Positions 26,101 to 34,269 of a stretch of 41,765 nt of DNA are shown here, one piece after another. Made by a program: the position numbers and the translations under genes. Source of the stretch: JALONO01 sp038209965. GTDB lineage: Bacteria; Bacteroidota; Bacteroidia; Cytophagales; Thermoflexibacteraceae. The notes under the pieces were generated by a model. That model ran no database searches and was not told the origin of the DNA. It worked only from the letters and a program-made list of their open reading frames with translations. The DNA lies in NCBI GenBank assembly GCA_038209965.1, contig JBBQXF010000033.1, positions 1-41,765 on the forward strand, given 5' to 3'. How positions within the stretch are numbered: position 1 is the first letter of the stretch; every line of letters begins with the position of its first letter.

Positions 26101-26791
26101 TGCGGAGTTCCGAAGTGGCAGCGATTGAACCGAAGGCTACCCCATTTTTGAACCATTGGTAAAGATTGGCCGTGCCCCCCACTGCCACTGGGAAAACGAG
26201 GTTGTCGCGCTCGGTGAGCACAATGGTGGTATCATTGCCGATGCTGTCTTGGGGCACAAGTACAGCCCCCCGCACATTGGCATTGGCCTCAAAGCTATCA
26301 AACCCCAATCGGTTGTTGGCCACGTTGAGGGCCGTCAGGGCGGCGGCGGTGCGAAAATTGGGGAGGATGGTCAGCTGGTTTCGGCTCAGGTCAATGGTGG
26401 TCAGTTTGGTGAGGGCGGCCAAGCTAACGGGCACGGTGCCGGTCAATTGGTTGTTGGATAAATTCAGGGTGCGCAGTTCGCTCAAGTCGCCAATCTCGGC
26501 CGGGATGTTTCCCCGCAAACTCAACCCGGGCAAATTGAGGCCCGTCACCCGGCCGGTGGCATCGCTGGGAGTCACCACCACACCGGGCCAACTTTGGAAG
26601 GTGGTCAGGGCATTGGCGGCATCTACTGGCCAAGCCAGCCCCGACGTTGCCCCGCCCAAAGCATTATAAATCGCTCTCAATGCGGTCAGATCGGCTTGCC
26701 GCCCAACCGAAGGTTGGGCTTGGGCATGAGCAGCCGACAGGCACCCGATCAATAGTATTAGATAATAGATGGTATGGAATAATTGCCTCAT
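23174..26791 (-). CDS. Large T9SS adhesin: LRR, eight Ig-like modules, CHU_C sorting domain
   Basis: A 1205-residue secreted protein. MRQLFHTIYYLILLIGCLSAAHAQ is the signal peptide (start at 26791, 11 codons inside the longest frame). A short leucine-rich-repeat domain follows at about residues 75-165 (LRTLNLSNNQLTGTVP, LTTIDLSRNQLTILP). Then come eight repeated beta-sandwich modules of about 85-100 residues, each starting with I..... CEG-type and containing Y.WQSS......W and ending C..DTSNV. The end is a CHU_C/gliding-motility domain (LRLSEVITPNGDGLNDLLYVDGLELFP, NRWGQELFQ, G.PLPTGTYFLIL), the type B T9SS sorting signal. It is likely a surface adhesin. The PorP gene follows directly. Confidence 0.93.
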   Translation of the reverse strand: MRQLFHTIYYLILLIGCLSAAHAQAQPSVGRQADLTALRAIYNALGGATSGLAWPVDAANALTTFQSWPGVVVTPSDATGRVTGLNLPGLSLRGNIPAEIGDLSELRTLNLSNNQLTGTVPVSLAALTKLTTIDLSRNQLTILPNFRTAAALTALNVANNRLGFDSFEANANVRGAVLVPQDSIGNDTTIVLTERDNLVFPVAVGGTANLYQWFKNGVAFGSIAATSELRITDARRLQDQGLYTLRITSSLVPDVTLWRRTVRIRITPCFVTGSRILPSESRICEGQPLPTLTGTIATSGARGTVTYQWQRSLDNGRTWTNVGGNTQDYQPTALSGAARVRRLAADGRCLTDTSNSVSVTFVPLLQNNRVSASYILCPRDSIRTFRGVGRVTGGIGRLRYVWQSSINKGRNWRNEDATENFRPQRITSDTTLFRRVVSDSLCFADSSNILQVVRSPRFPSNIVGRDQQICPRQPVLALRDTIRSDSLLRLRDTVNFRFRWQVSADRIRWNRADSTTRADTFSTFLPLYAINRTLYFRRLVVGPCTTDTSNVVTVSLVGPINGNRIRSDREVVCEGDTSLVNVRGTFSLVGGGGQLRYIWQSSLNRRSWNNRGDTLNIAFRVRDISDTTFIRRIVISRCYSDTSNVITINRAFSYGPNTITSSQINCQGDSASVLRGSPTTIQKFFKYQWQSSPDSINWASIDTTGRSRDSTRRKDYGFSVDYRPGLLTVPNTFFRRVVDNGCKPDTSNVIFVQIVARLANNRIDGTQTLCEGRPIAPVRGQVPQGGGGGYRYRWEVTSDTISGIDSLDRIRVRWALADTAAVYSPAGLIRTTSVRRVVLGRQCRPDTSNVIKITIIGRVNNNNVRDNQEVCFGVKPDTLRGSMPTGGDGKFSFVWQRQVNQRTWQTVAATRDFFPDVNETSRFRRIIFTECFTDTSNTVTIFITQQIRNNRIIGGGQTVCRGSRPDTIRAERPTDGTGTFRYQWQSSRNRRTWVNIERAVAENLQLTIPPDSTTYYRRIVANLCFRDTSLSVPLRILDLPNVDAGRDTIVNVGMAIRLLATGASSFVWTPREGLDNDSTASPLASPSLNTTYIVRGTDASGCTNVDSVVVRVATDPGNVLRLSEVITPNGDGLNDLLYVDGLELFPENTLVVFNRWGQELFQKRNYRNDWDGTIDGKPLPTGTYFLILRLQTTNRPFKGAFTILN

Positions 26792-26894
26792 TGTATGTGT
26801 CAGTAATTGGGAGCTTTCGCACATATCTTATCAAATATGATGCAATAATTGAAAAACACCACCCAATGTTAGATTAATATCATTTTAGCAAAGT

Positions 26895-26902
26895 TAACTT
26901 TG
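26895..26902 (+). promoter_or_regulatory. -7 element TAACTTTG upstream of the GNAT-like gene
   Basis: Exact TAnnTTTG, 23 bases before the ATG at 26926. The gap is shared with the divergent adhesin gene. Confidence 0.6.
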
Positions 26903-26925
26903 CCGGTGCTAATTCCCGCTTTCTT

Positions 26926-28101
26926 ATGAACTATTCACTGGTTGAGGTCAAAGATAAAAGTACCGCGAAAGCATTTATCCAACTTCCCGTTCGTTTGTAC
27001 CGGACAAATCCCTATTGGATTCGCCCTTTGGACAAAGATATCGAGAAAGTTTTTGATCCAGCCCAAAACAAGCTTTTTCAGCAAGGTGAGTGCATCCGCT
27101 GGCTATTGCAGTCGCCCTCAGGGGAAATAGTAGGCCGAGTGGCGGCTTTTGTCAACAAAAAAACCATGTTGGCCGACAATGATCAGCCCACTGGGGGCAT
27201 GGGTTTTTTTGAGTGCATTGATGATCGGGCCGCGGCCCATCAATTGTTCGATGCCTGCAAACAATGGCTGTCGGCCCGGGGGATGGAGGCAATGGACGGC
27301 CCGATCAACTTTGGGGAGCGCGATGCGTGGTGGGGACTGCTCGTGGAGGGAGAGGCCCCGCCCAATTTTGGGATGCCCTACCATTTTTCCTATTACCAAG
27401 CGTTGTTCACCGAATATGGCTTTCAGGAGTATTTTAAGCAATTTACTTACAAGCGGATAGTCTCGGACAATTTGCACCGGATTGTAGTGGCCAAGGCCGA
27501 ACGGATCCTCAACAACCCCGATTACCGGTTCACCACTGTTGACAAAAAACAACTGCCCAAGTACGCCGAAGATTTTCGGGCGATCTACAACAAGGCGTGG
27601 TCAAAGCACGACGGAGTGGCCGAACTGACCCAAGAGCAGGCCAGCAACCTGATTGGTCAAATGAAGCCGATATTGGATGAGCGCATTATCTATTTTGGGT
27701 ATTTCAAGGAGGAACCAGTAGCTTTTTACATCCATATCCCGGATCTCAACCAAGCATTTAAGTTCATGAACACCGGCAAGTTTGACTTGATTGGCATTGC
27801 CAAATTTCTGTGGTTCAAGTACTTTGTGGGCTTCGATAAAATGATTGGCCTCGTATTCGGCGTAGTGCCCGAACACCAAGGCCGGGGGGTGGAGGCGGCC
27901 ATTGTCGAATTTTGTCGGCGCATTGTCCATCTGCCGGGTTTTCCCTACAAAACCATGGAGATGAACTGGATTGGGGATTTCAACCCCAAAATGATGAAAG
28001 TGGCCGAAATGGTGGGTGGCAAACACGAAAAAACCCACATCACCTACCGTTTTTTGTTTGATCCGGCCCGGGAATTCAAGAAACCAACCGTAATCAAATA
28101 G
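26926..28101 (+). CDS. GNAT-like acyltransferase-fold protein (YghO-like)
   Basis: A 391-residue cytoplasmic protein. The N-terminal part (Y.LVEV....T..FI.LP..LY..NP.WI.PL) and the C-terminal GNAT-like segment (FGVVPEHQGRGVEAAIVEF, with the acetyl-CoA loop Q-GRG) place it in the broad GNAT family seen in Bacteroidota as YghO-like proteins. Its substrate is not known. It starts with ATG behind a good -7 element and its end overlaps the convergent TPMT-like gene by 8 bases. Confidence 0.85.
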   Translation: MNYSLVEVKDKSTAKAFIQLPVRLYRTNPYWIRPLDKDIEKVFDPAQNKLFQQGECIRWLLQSPSGEIVGRVAAFVNKKTMLADNDQPTGGMGFFECIDDRAAAHQLFDACKQWLSARGMEAMDGPINFGERDAWWGLLVEGEAPPNFGMPYHFSYYQALFTEYGFQEYFKQFTYKRIVSDNLHRIVVAKAERILNNPDYRFTTVDKKQLPKYAEDFRAIYNKAWSKHDGVAELTQEQASNLIGQMKPILDERIIYFGYFKEEPVAFYIHIPDLNQAFKFMNTGKFDLIGIAKFLWFKYFVGFDKMIGLVFGVVPEHQGRGVEAAIVEFCRRIVHLPGFPYKTMEMNWIGDFNPKMMKVAEMVGGKHEKTHITYRFLFDPAREFKKPTVIK

Positions 28102-28702
28102 GCGGGGCGAGCGGGGCCAAGTGGATGAACAACTCCCGCCCGGCCCGCGGTTTGAGGCTGTTGTAGCACGGATCAAAATAGCGGAAGGAAAAATGGGGCG
28201 CAAAATAACCGCGATATTCTTGGCGCGAACCGCCGAACGGGGGGCGATCGTCATTCATCGGTGCATCGAAGAGCAGGCCCACCAGTTTTCCGCCCGGTGC
28301 GAGCAGCGACCGCACTTGGCGGGCATAATCGGCCCGCAGGGTTGGGGAGAGGGCACAGAAGAAGGTCTGCTCCATAATGAGGTCATACTGCCCCGAATGG
28401 GCAAAAAAATCGCCCAAAAGGAGTTGGCTGGCCGGAAATGCCGGGCAGCGGGCTTGCAACTGGGCCAAGGGTACCGGGGCTACATCCAGTACGTGGGTAT
28501 TGGCAAACCCGAGCTGCCACAAGTACTCGGCCTCATAGGCATTGCCAGCGCCCGGGATCAAGATGCGAAGGGATTTGTCGGTCAATTGATCAAAATAGGC
28601 TTGTAGGGGCGGGGTGACATGGCCCACATCCCAGCCAAGATCGCCCGTTAAATAGCGCTGGTTCCAATATTGATCATCCAATGCGTTGGGCAGTGCGGTC
28701 AT
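28094..28702 (-). CDS. Thiopurine methyltransferase-like SAM methyltransferase
   Basis: A 202-residue cytoplasmic methyltransferase of the TPMT family. Seen: N-terminal WNQRYLTGDLGWDVG.VTPPL, typical of the family, the SAM motif LIPGAGNAYEAEYL, VLDVAP, and the motif DLIMEQTFFCALSP. Family members methylate thiols or selenium/tellurium compounds, and the physiological substrate here is unknown. Its start overlaps the end of the upstream lipoprotein gene by 4 bases (ATGA), so the two are translationally coupled. Confidence 0.93.
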   Translation of the reverse strand: MTALPNALDDQYWNQRYLTGDLGWDVGHVTPPLQAYFDQLTDKSLRILIPGAGNAYEAEYLWQLGFANTHVLDVAPVPLAQLQARCPAFPASQLLLGDFFAHSGQYDLIMEQTFFCALSPTLRADYARQVRSLLAPGGKLVGLLFDAPMNDDRPPFGGSRQEYRGYFAPHFSFRYFDPCYNSLKPRAGRELFIHLAPLAPPI

Positions 28703-29409
28703 TGGCGTTCGGTCCCGCTGTCAAAAATGCGCTGCTCATACACCAGTCCGCTCTCGATAATGGCCCGGCCAAAGCAGTTCTGGGTGCGGTCTTGGCAATA
28801 GGCCACTTGATCCGATAGGCGGTAGATCAGCCCAATGCCTTTGGCATATATTTCCGTTCGTTTATCCTTATTGACCAAACTGGAATCTTTGCTTTGCAAA
28901 ATGGTGGCAGTTTCGTTGTAGCGTTTGCCATCAAACAGATAGGACTGGTTCAGCTCGGTCACTTCGTAGGGTTCGCGGCCCAGGTTGTTGAACAGGTTCC
29001 CGTCCCAGCGCTTGCCCTTTTCCAGGGGAAAATTGAGGCGGATATACGATTGGTTCTCTTCCCAGCGGATGGCAAACAGTTCGTTGCGGCGCACTGCGTG
29101 CGAACCGACCACTTGCCAGTTTTGGCGGCCATTGGCCCGGCGGTAGCGCACTATTCGCCAAAGCTGGTCCCCATTGGCCCCCACAAAAGACTCGCCCAGT
29201 ACTTCTTTCAGTTGGTAGGTGGTCACTTCGGGCCGCTGGTTGAGCCGATAACTGGTTTCCACGACATTGTAGGAAACAAAACGCCCCGGTACAATGGGGA
29301 AATAATCGCGGCCAAACGCCTGGTCGCCGATGGGATCCACTTCTGAAGTATCGCAAGCCGCCAACGTTAAAAACGATAAAAGCACGAAAAGGGAAAACCT
29401 GCATTTCAT
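28699..29409 (-). CDS. Lipoprotein of unknown function
   Basis: A 236-residue protein with lipoprotein signal MKCRFSLFVLLSFLTLAAC (Cys19). The rest is beta-rich with evenly spaced aromatic residues (YFPIVPGRFVSYNVVETSYR, WRIVRYRRANG, LNFPLEKGKRWDGN) as in small Bacteroidota lipoproteins with a YP.-PG start; I recognise no named family. Two cysteines near the C-terminus (AYCQDRTQNC) could form a disulfide. It is first in a two-gene operon with the TPMT-like gene. Its start lies 8 bases from the -7 element of the divergent monooxygenase gene. Confidence 0.86.
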   Translation of the reverse strand: MKCRFSLFVLLSFLTLAACDTSEVDPIGDQAFGRDYFPIVPGRFVSYNVVETSYRLNQRPEVTTYQLKEVLGESFVGANGDQLWRIVRYRRANGRQNWQVVGSHAVRRNELFAIRWEENQSYIRLNFPLEKGKRWDGNLFNNLGREPYEVTELNQSYLFDGKRYNETATILQSKDSSLVNKDKRTEIYAKGIGLIYRLSDQVAYCQDRTQNCFGRAIIESGLVYEQRIFDSGTERQ

Positions 29410-29416
29410 ATTGTTT

Positions 29417-29424
29417 TACATTTG
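29417..29424 (+). promoter_or_regulatory. -7 element TACATTTG upstream of the ABM gene
   Basis: Exact TAnnTTTG, 19 bases before ATG 29444, so the leader is short. It is followed by TAGGG, as is the element at 30217-30224. Confidence 0.65.
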
Positions 29425-29443
29425 TAGGGTAGATGTTATTTTT

Positions 29444-29761
29444 ATGCTCATCAGGATAGTCCGCATGACCTTCCGCCCCGATGGTGTGGAAGCGTTCTTA
29501 AATATCTTCCATCGTTCCAAAGACAAAATCCGTGCCTTCGAGGGATGTTTGCACCTCGAGTTGCTCCGCGATCTGGATAATCCCGCGATTTTTACCACTT
29601 ACAGCCATTGGATCGGGCCGGGCGCATTGGCCAGCTATCGCCAGTCGGATTTATTTGGCACCACTTGGGCCGCTACCAAAGCCTTGTTCGCCGAAAAACC
29701 TCTGGCTTTTAGTTCGGAACGGCTGCTACAAGTGGAGGTGGCCAATGATCAAGCCCATTGA
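29444..29761 (+). CDS. Antibiotic biosynthesis monooxygenase (ABM) domain protein
   Basis: A 105-residue single-domain protein of the dimeric alpha-beta barrel fold: MLIRIVRMTFRPDGVEAFLNIF, then F.GCLHLELLRDLDNPAIFTTYSHW, the usual ABM pattern. Members oxidise small aromatic or reactive compounds or act as non-enzymatic relatives; the substrate cannot be told. The frame is open far upstream, but the start at 29444 fits both the domain and the promoter. It overlaps the convergent downstream gene by 13 bases. Confidence 0.92.
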   Translation: MLIRIVRMTFRPDGVEAFLNIFHRSKDKIRAFEGCLHLELLRDLDNPAIFTTYSHWIGPGALASYRQSDLFGTTWAATKALFAEKPLAFSSERLLQVEVANDQAH

Positions 29762-30210
29762 TGAAAAATAATGTCGGCCAAAGTGTGTGGGTTCCGATAG
29801 GGGAATTGGGCAAACTCGTTGTGGAACAAGCGCGAAACAGCCAAATTGCTGGCTTCATTTTCCGAATCTAGGGTGGTGTTCAAAAAAGCCACCGGGAGCA
29901 GGGTGAAATAAGACGCAAAGTGGGCTTCCAGTTCGGGCCGGTTCACATATTGGCCATCTTCCCAGCCGGCAATGAGGGGATAATGGGCATTGCAGCGGAT
30001 TTCAAAGCGCACACCAGTGCTGGCAGCGCTAAACTGGACCGCCCAGAAATTGCCCGGTACATGCCGCACAACAGCCTGCAAATCCCAATCGCTTTGGACC
30101 ATTGCCCACGACGCCGCCCCTTGCTCAAACCGATCCCAATCCGTTTGTGGCGGGGTGTTGCCTTTGGCGGTGCCGTGGCCCGTGATATTTGGTGGTAGAA
30201 TAAAGTTCAA
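29749..30210 (-). CDS. Conserved-looking hypothetical protein, start uncertain
   Basis: A frame of up to 153 residues with no family I recognise. The sequence looks like a real soluble protein (WAVQFSAASTGVRFEIRCN, FASYFTLLPVAFLNTTLDSENEASNLAVSRLFHNEF) and its tail ends in a tidy overlap with the convergent ABM gene. The first codon in the frame here is TTG (30210); no ATG exists until codon 37. Upstream in frame there is no ATG either. The start is therefore uncertain. Confidence 0.6.
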   Translation of the reverse strand: MNFILPPNITGHGTAKGNTPPQTDWDRFEQGAASWAMVQSDWDLQAVVRHVPGNFWAVQFSAASTGVRFEIRCNAHYPLIAGWEDGQYVNRPELEAHFASYFTLLPVAFLNTTLDSENEASNLAVSRLFHNEFAQFPYRNPHTLADIIFHQWA

Positions 30211-30216
30211 TTTGCC

Positions 30217-30224
30217 TAAATTTG
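30217..30224 (+). promoter_or_regulatory. -7 element TAAATTTG upstream of the rhamnose mutarotase-like gene
   Basis: Exact TAnnTTTG, 36 bases before ATG 30261, followed by TAGGG. A TTTGG at 30188-30192 is a possible -33 but the spacing is long. Confidence 0.55.
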
Positions 30225-30260
30225 TAGGGACAAAAATAACCCAAAAGAACCACTCCGGCC

Positions 30261-30593
30261 ATGAAAATCTATGCCCAAACGCTCAATTTGAAAGATGATA
30301 CGGTCATTATCAGCCAATACCAAGCCTATCACGCCCAGCCATACCCCGAAGTAGTGGCTGCGCTGAAAGCGGTGGGGATTTTGGAAATGCGCATTTTCTT
30401 GCTGGGCCGCCGCTTGTTCATGTATATGACCACCGTGGATGAATTCGACCCAGCGGTGGACTTCGCGCGCTACCTCACCCTCAGCCCCCGGTGCCAAGAA
30501 TGGGAAAACCTGATGACCAGTTTTCAGGAACGTGTGCCCGAGGCCCAGCCCCACGAAAAATGGGCCATGATGCAGCAGGTGTTTGAGTTGTAG
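30261..30593 (+). CDS. L-rhamnose mutarotase family protein (DUF718)
   Basis: A 110-residue protein of the RhaM family, which interconverts the anomers of L-rhamnose. Family features: Y..H..PYPEVVAALKAVGI, ILEMRIFLLGRRLFMYM, and CQEWENLM near the end. Length is normal. No rhamnose catabolic genes are near, so the natural substrate may be another sugar. It has its own promoter. 30594-30838 downstream is not coding as far as I can see. Confidence 0.92.
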   Translation: MKIYAQTLNLKDDTVIISQYQAYHAQPYPEVVAALKAVGILEMRIFLLGRRLFMYMTTVDEFDPAVDFARYLTLSPRCQEWENLMTSFQERVPEAQPHEKWAMMQQVFEL

Positions 30594-30838
30594 GGCCAAT
30601 GGCTGCCAACTGGCAAGAATACGCTCGCTCCGGCAGTTCTTGGAGGACGGATACTTGGGTAAAAACGAGAGCGAGGGGTACGATAAAAGTTGGTTATCCG
30701 CATTGATCACTACCTTTCCACCCAATAAAATGGGCTCGTACCACTTTTGGCACCTGACAACGGTCAGTTCCGACCGATTTGGCACAGAACTTATGCTAAT
30801 AAACTAAAAACGATTGCTTATTGCAATGTTCTGGAACT

Positions 30839-33800
30839 ATGAAAAATGCACCTTACCGGGCGATCAAAATAACGTTGGGGGCGATCGCCCTTTTATTGCT
30901 CCTTTTAGCAACTGGACTGGGGGGCGGGCTGTACTATCTGTACCGCAACCAAGACACCGTCGCGGCGATGGTGCTGAAGGAGCTGAACGAAATGCAAAAG
31001 GGGCACACCCAGATCCAACGGGCCTATGTGAACCCTTATACCAATTTTCCTTACATTTCCATTGATTTACAGGGTTTGGCTTTTTACGCCGCCCAAGGTG
31101 ACAGTGTGCCAATCTATGCTTTTCAAGATGTGTATTTGGGCTTTGATATTTGGAAAATATTGGCGGGGGATTATACCATCAAACGCATTTATGCCAATCA
31201 AGGACAGCTAAATTTGGTGAAAGATGCCAATGGCGTGTATAACCTGCTCTTGGCCAAAAGCGTCCGCCAAAAAATACAAGCACCAGAAAAAGCGGGGAAA
31301 ATTCACTTGGATTTGCGCCAATTGGTGCTGGAAAATGTAAAGATTACCCAGCATGATTTAAAGACCAAACAATTTGTTGCCGTGCAATTGGACAAAATGG
31401 CTACTTCCCTGAGTTATATCGATGAAATGATCAAAGATCAATTGGATGTTAAATTTACCATTGAGGAGATAAAGGCCGATACCACCACCCTGTTCAAAAA
31501 CAAACACGTACACCTCAACAGCCGTCTTACCTACGATATAGCCAAGAACCTGTTGGTGATCGATCCCAGCGAAATTGAATTGGAGGAGGGGGAATTTAAG
31601 CTAAGAGGAACAGTGGACATCAACAAAAACGCTTTCGTCGATATCGAGGTGGAGGGCCGAAAACCCGATTTCAAGCTCATCACGTCATTTGCCCCGGAGT
31701 ATGTTTACCAACGTTTGAAAAGCTACAAAAACAAGGGCGATATTTACTTTAAGGGCAAAATTATTGGCGAAACGATGGATCGGATGCCCAAGATCGATTT
31801 GGAGTTTGGTTGCCGAAATGCCCAATTTATCAATCCATTGGAACAAAGCTCCATCCGGGATCTGAACTTTATGGGTTACTTCACCAATGGTGAAAAGTGC
31901 GATCTAACTACTTGCGAGTTGTCCATCAAGAGTTTGAGCGGCAAACCTGAAGAAAGTATTTTTAACGGGAGTTTCCACATCAAAAACTTCACAAACCCTT
32001 ATATTTCGATTGATCTGCACTCAAAACTGGACTTGAGCACCCTGAAAAACTTTTTTCCGATCGTTGCTCTCAAGGATCTCAAGGGTTGGGCGACGATTGA
32101 TATGACCGTCGATGAACTGCTGGATTACAATGATGTGCAAACGACCTTGGGCAAACTGAAAGATGGAGCCGATAGTCGGCTGGTATTGAAGGAGGTCTCT
32201 TTTGTCCCCAATGGGTTCGCCCACGCAATCAAGGGCCTGAACGGAGAACTTGTACTGGAAGCTGGAATATTGAAAATCAAGCAATTGACCGCTAAAATCA
32301 AAGATTCTGACATTAGTTTGCAGGGCAGCGTCACCAACCTTGCCTCCTATTTTCACAACTGCGACACCGCCATTCAGGCCAATTTATCGGGCAAAGCTAA
32401 TCTGTTGGATTTACAACAATTGGCGGGCATCGATGAAAAAATACGAAACTTGAGCCTCGAGCTGGCATTCACTACTTCGGTGGGTCAATTGCGAACGCCG
32501 AACTTGGTTCCCCAAGGTGAATTTTGGGTAAAAAACCTGACCATGACCTTGCAGAACTATCCTCATACGATCCACGATACCCACGTTGACCTTTTGATTG
32601 ATCACAACCAAATCAGGATCAAGAAGTTGGAAACCATCGTGGACAAAAGTGACATCCATTGCACGGGCCAGATCCAAAATTACACGGCGTTGCTCGATTC
32701 CAGTCAAGCAAATCAAGCGATTGTGGCCAAACTGGCCCTGACTGCCGACCAACTCAACTTTGACGAGTTGTTGATATATGGCAAAACGAATTTTATGCCC
32801 CAAGACTATCAGCACGAAATTGTCAAAAACCTAAATTTAGAGCTTGAAGTGCAAATGCCCGCGCCCGACTTGCGCAAGGGCGAATTCATGGCCAACACCC
32901 GAATCGACCTCAAGCAGTTTGAAGCCCAAATGCAACTCCACCCATTGGCATTTCGCCAAGTCGCCGGTAAATTTGTGATGCAAGCCGGCAACTTGGAAAT
33001 CCAGGATTTCCACGCCAAAATGGGCAAAAGTGATTTTAACCTGAGTGGCCAGATTGACAGTGTATTGGTTGCCGCCCAGATGAAAAGCAAAAAAGTGCTG
33101 AACTTCAAGGCCAACGTGTTGGATCTTGATGAACTGCTCACCCTGCCCAACATTGCGGCCGTACCTGTCACCAACCCATCAACCCCGGCCCAGCCAGACC
33201 ATGATAGCGGCTTCAATCTGTTTGCGCTGCCTTTTCCCAAAATAGCGCTCCAACTGGAAATCGGGACGCTCCGCTACAAAAAGTATTTGGTCAATGAACT
33301 GGTGGGCAAGTTGAGGACTACCCCCGATCATCATTTGTACATTGATACTATGGCCATGCAAACTGCCGGGGGGCGGGTGGGAGTGGCGGGGTATTTCAAT
33401 GGCTCCAACAAAAACAAGATCTACCTCAAGGGCAAAATCAAAGTAGCCGATCTGGATTTTGATAGATTGTTTTACAAACTTGACAATTTTGGGCAAGATT
33501 ATTTGGTGAGCAATAACCTCCACGGCAAGCTGTCGGGCACGATCGATGCCAACGTGCGGATGCACACCGACTTCACCCCCGACTTGCAAGAAACCCAAGC
33601 GCACATTGAAGGCACGATCAGGGAAGGAAGTATCCACCAGTTTGCTCCCTTCCGCGCAATGTCGGCCTTCTTTGCTGACAAAGATCTCGATAACATCCGT
33701 TTTGCGGAAATGACCAATACCTTTGACTATCAAAATGGGATCATTAGTTTTCCCAAAATGGAAATAGCCACCAGTGTTGGCTACATTTTTATCCAAGGTA

Positions 33801-34051
33801 AACAAAGTTTGGATACGAGCATGGATTATGAAGTACAAGTGCCACTGAAAATCATCAAGCAAGCCACATGGGATTACTTGTTCAAACGCAAAAAGTCAGC
33901 GCAAGCCGGCCAGACCGGACTAGACGGCGATGAGGTGGTGGAAGACATCATCAGCTCCCGGGAAAAGGGGTACAAAAAACTCGTCAGCATTCGCATAAAT
34001 GGCAAGCCCGACAACTACACAATCAAGTTGGGTAAAAGTAGAGAAAACTAA
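30839..34051 (+). CDS. AsmA-like large envelope protein
   Basis: A 1070-residue protein anchored by one N-terminal membrane helix (about residues 11-33) with the rest in the periplasm. The N-terminus and the long run of beta-strand repeats with D..LDL..L motifs fit the AsmA/TamB-like bridge-protein superfamily, and the C-terminal part (LHGKLSGTIDANVRM, IEGTIREGSIHQFAPFRAM, and the final DYEVQVPLKII) fits the AsmA C-terminal domain. Such proteins are thought to carry phospholipids between membranes or aid envelope assembly. ATG 30839 is preferred to an in-frame TTG at 30821. It is alone on its strand, with no partner. Confidence 0.88.
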   Translation: MKNAPYRAIKITLGAIALLLLLLATGLGGGLYYLYRNQDTVAAMVLKELNEMQKGHTQIQRAYVNPYTNFPYISIDLQGLAFYAAQGDSVPIYAFQDVYLGFDIWKILAGDYTIKRIYANQGQLNLVKDANGVYNLLLAKSVRQKIQAPEKAGKIHLDLRQLVLENVKITQHDLKTKQFVAVQLDKMATSLSYIDEMIKDQLDVKFTIEEIKADTTTLFKNKHVHLNSRLTYDIAKNLLVIDPSEIELEEGEFKLRGTVDINKNAFVDIEVEGRKPDFKLITSFAPEYVYQRLKSYKNKGDIYFKGKIIGETMDRMPKIDLEFGCRNAQFINPLEQSSIRDLNFMGYFTNGEKCDLTTCELSIKSLSGKPEESIFNGSFHIKNFTNPYISIDLHSKLDLSTLKNFFPIVALKDLKGWATIDMTVDELLDYNDVQTTLGKLKDGADSRLVLKEVSFVPNGFAHAIKGLNGELVLEAGILKIKQLTAKIKDSDISLQGSVTNLASYFHNCDTAIQANLSGKANLLDLQQLAGIDEKIRNLSLELAFTTSVGQLRTPNLVPQGEFWVKNLTMTLQNYPHTIHDTHVDLLIDHNQIRIKKLETIVDKSDIHCTGQIQNYTALLDSSQANQAIVAKLALTADQLNFDELLIYGKTNFMPQDYQHEIVKNLNLELEVQMPAPDLRKGEFMANTRIDLKQFEAQMQLHPLAFRQVAGKFVMQAGNLEIQDFHAKMGKSDFNLSGQIDSVLVAAQMKSKKVLNFKANVLDLDELLTLPNIAAVPVTNPSTPAQPDHDSGFNLFALPFPKIALQLEIGTLRYKKYLVNELVGKLRTTPDHHLYIDTMAMQTAGGRVGVAGYFNGSNKNKIYLKGKIKVADLDFDRLFYKLDNFGQDYLVSNNLHGKLSGTIDANVRMHTDFTPDLQETQAHIEGTIREGSIHQFAPFRAMSAFFADKDLDNIRFAEMTNTFDYQNGIISFPKMEIATSVGYIFIQGKQSLDTSMDYEVQVPLKIIKQATWDYLFKRKKSAQAGQTGLDGDEVVEDIISSREKGYKKLVSIRINGKPDNYTIKLGKSREN

Positions 34052-34225
34052 CGCGGCCCCAAAATTGCCTCGGTACGTGCCATTGATCGCGCGAACCGCC
34101 CAATGCCCTGATCATACCCTTTGTCAGCTCCGGTTTCCATTGTTAAATTGTTTGTAATAGCGATGATACCGATAAGAATATTGTCTATTTTAGCCATTTT
34201 AAGTGGATTTGTCCTTAAATGGGCC

Positions 34226-34233
34226 TATTTTTG
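34226..34233 (+). promoter_or_regulatory. -7 element TATTTTTG upstream of porP copy 2
   Basis: Exact TAnnTTTG, 36 bases before ATG 34270. It lies downstream of the first in-frame ATG (34219), which supports the later start. Confidence 0.6.
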
Positions 34234-34269
34234 TCCCTTTGTTGTGGCAAACTTCCCCTTGTACCATTT

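Noticed and set aside
30583..30807. 74-codon frame after the mutarotase gene
   Set aside because: Overlaps the mutarotase end, no domain, no promoter or start context.
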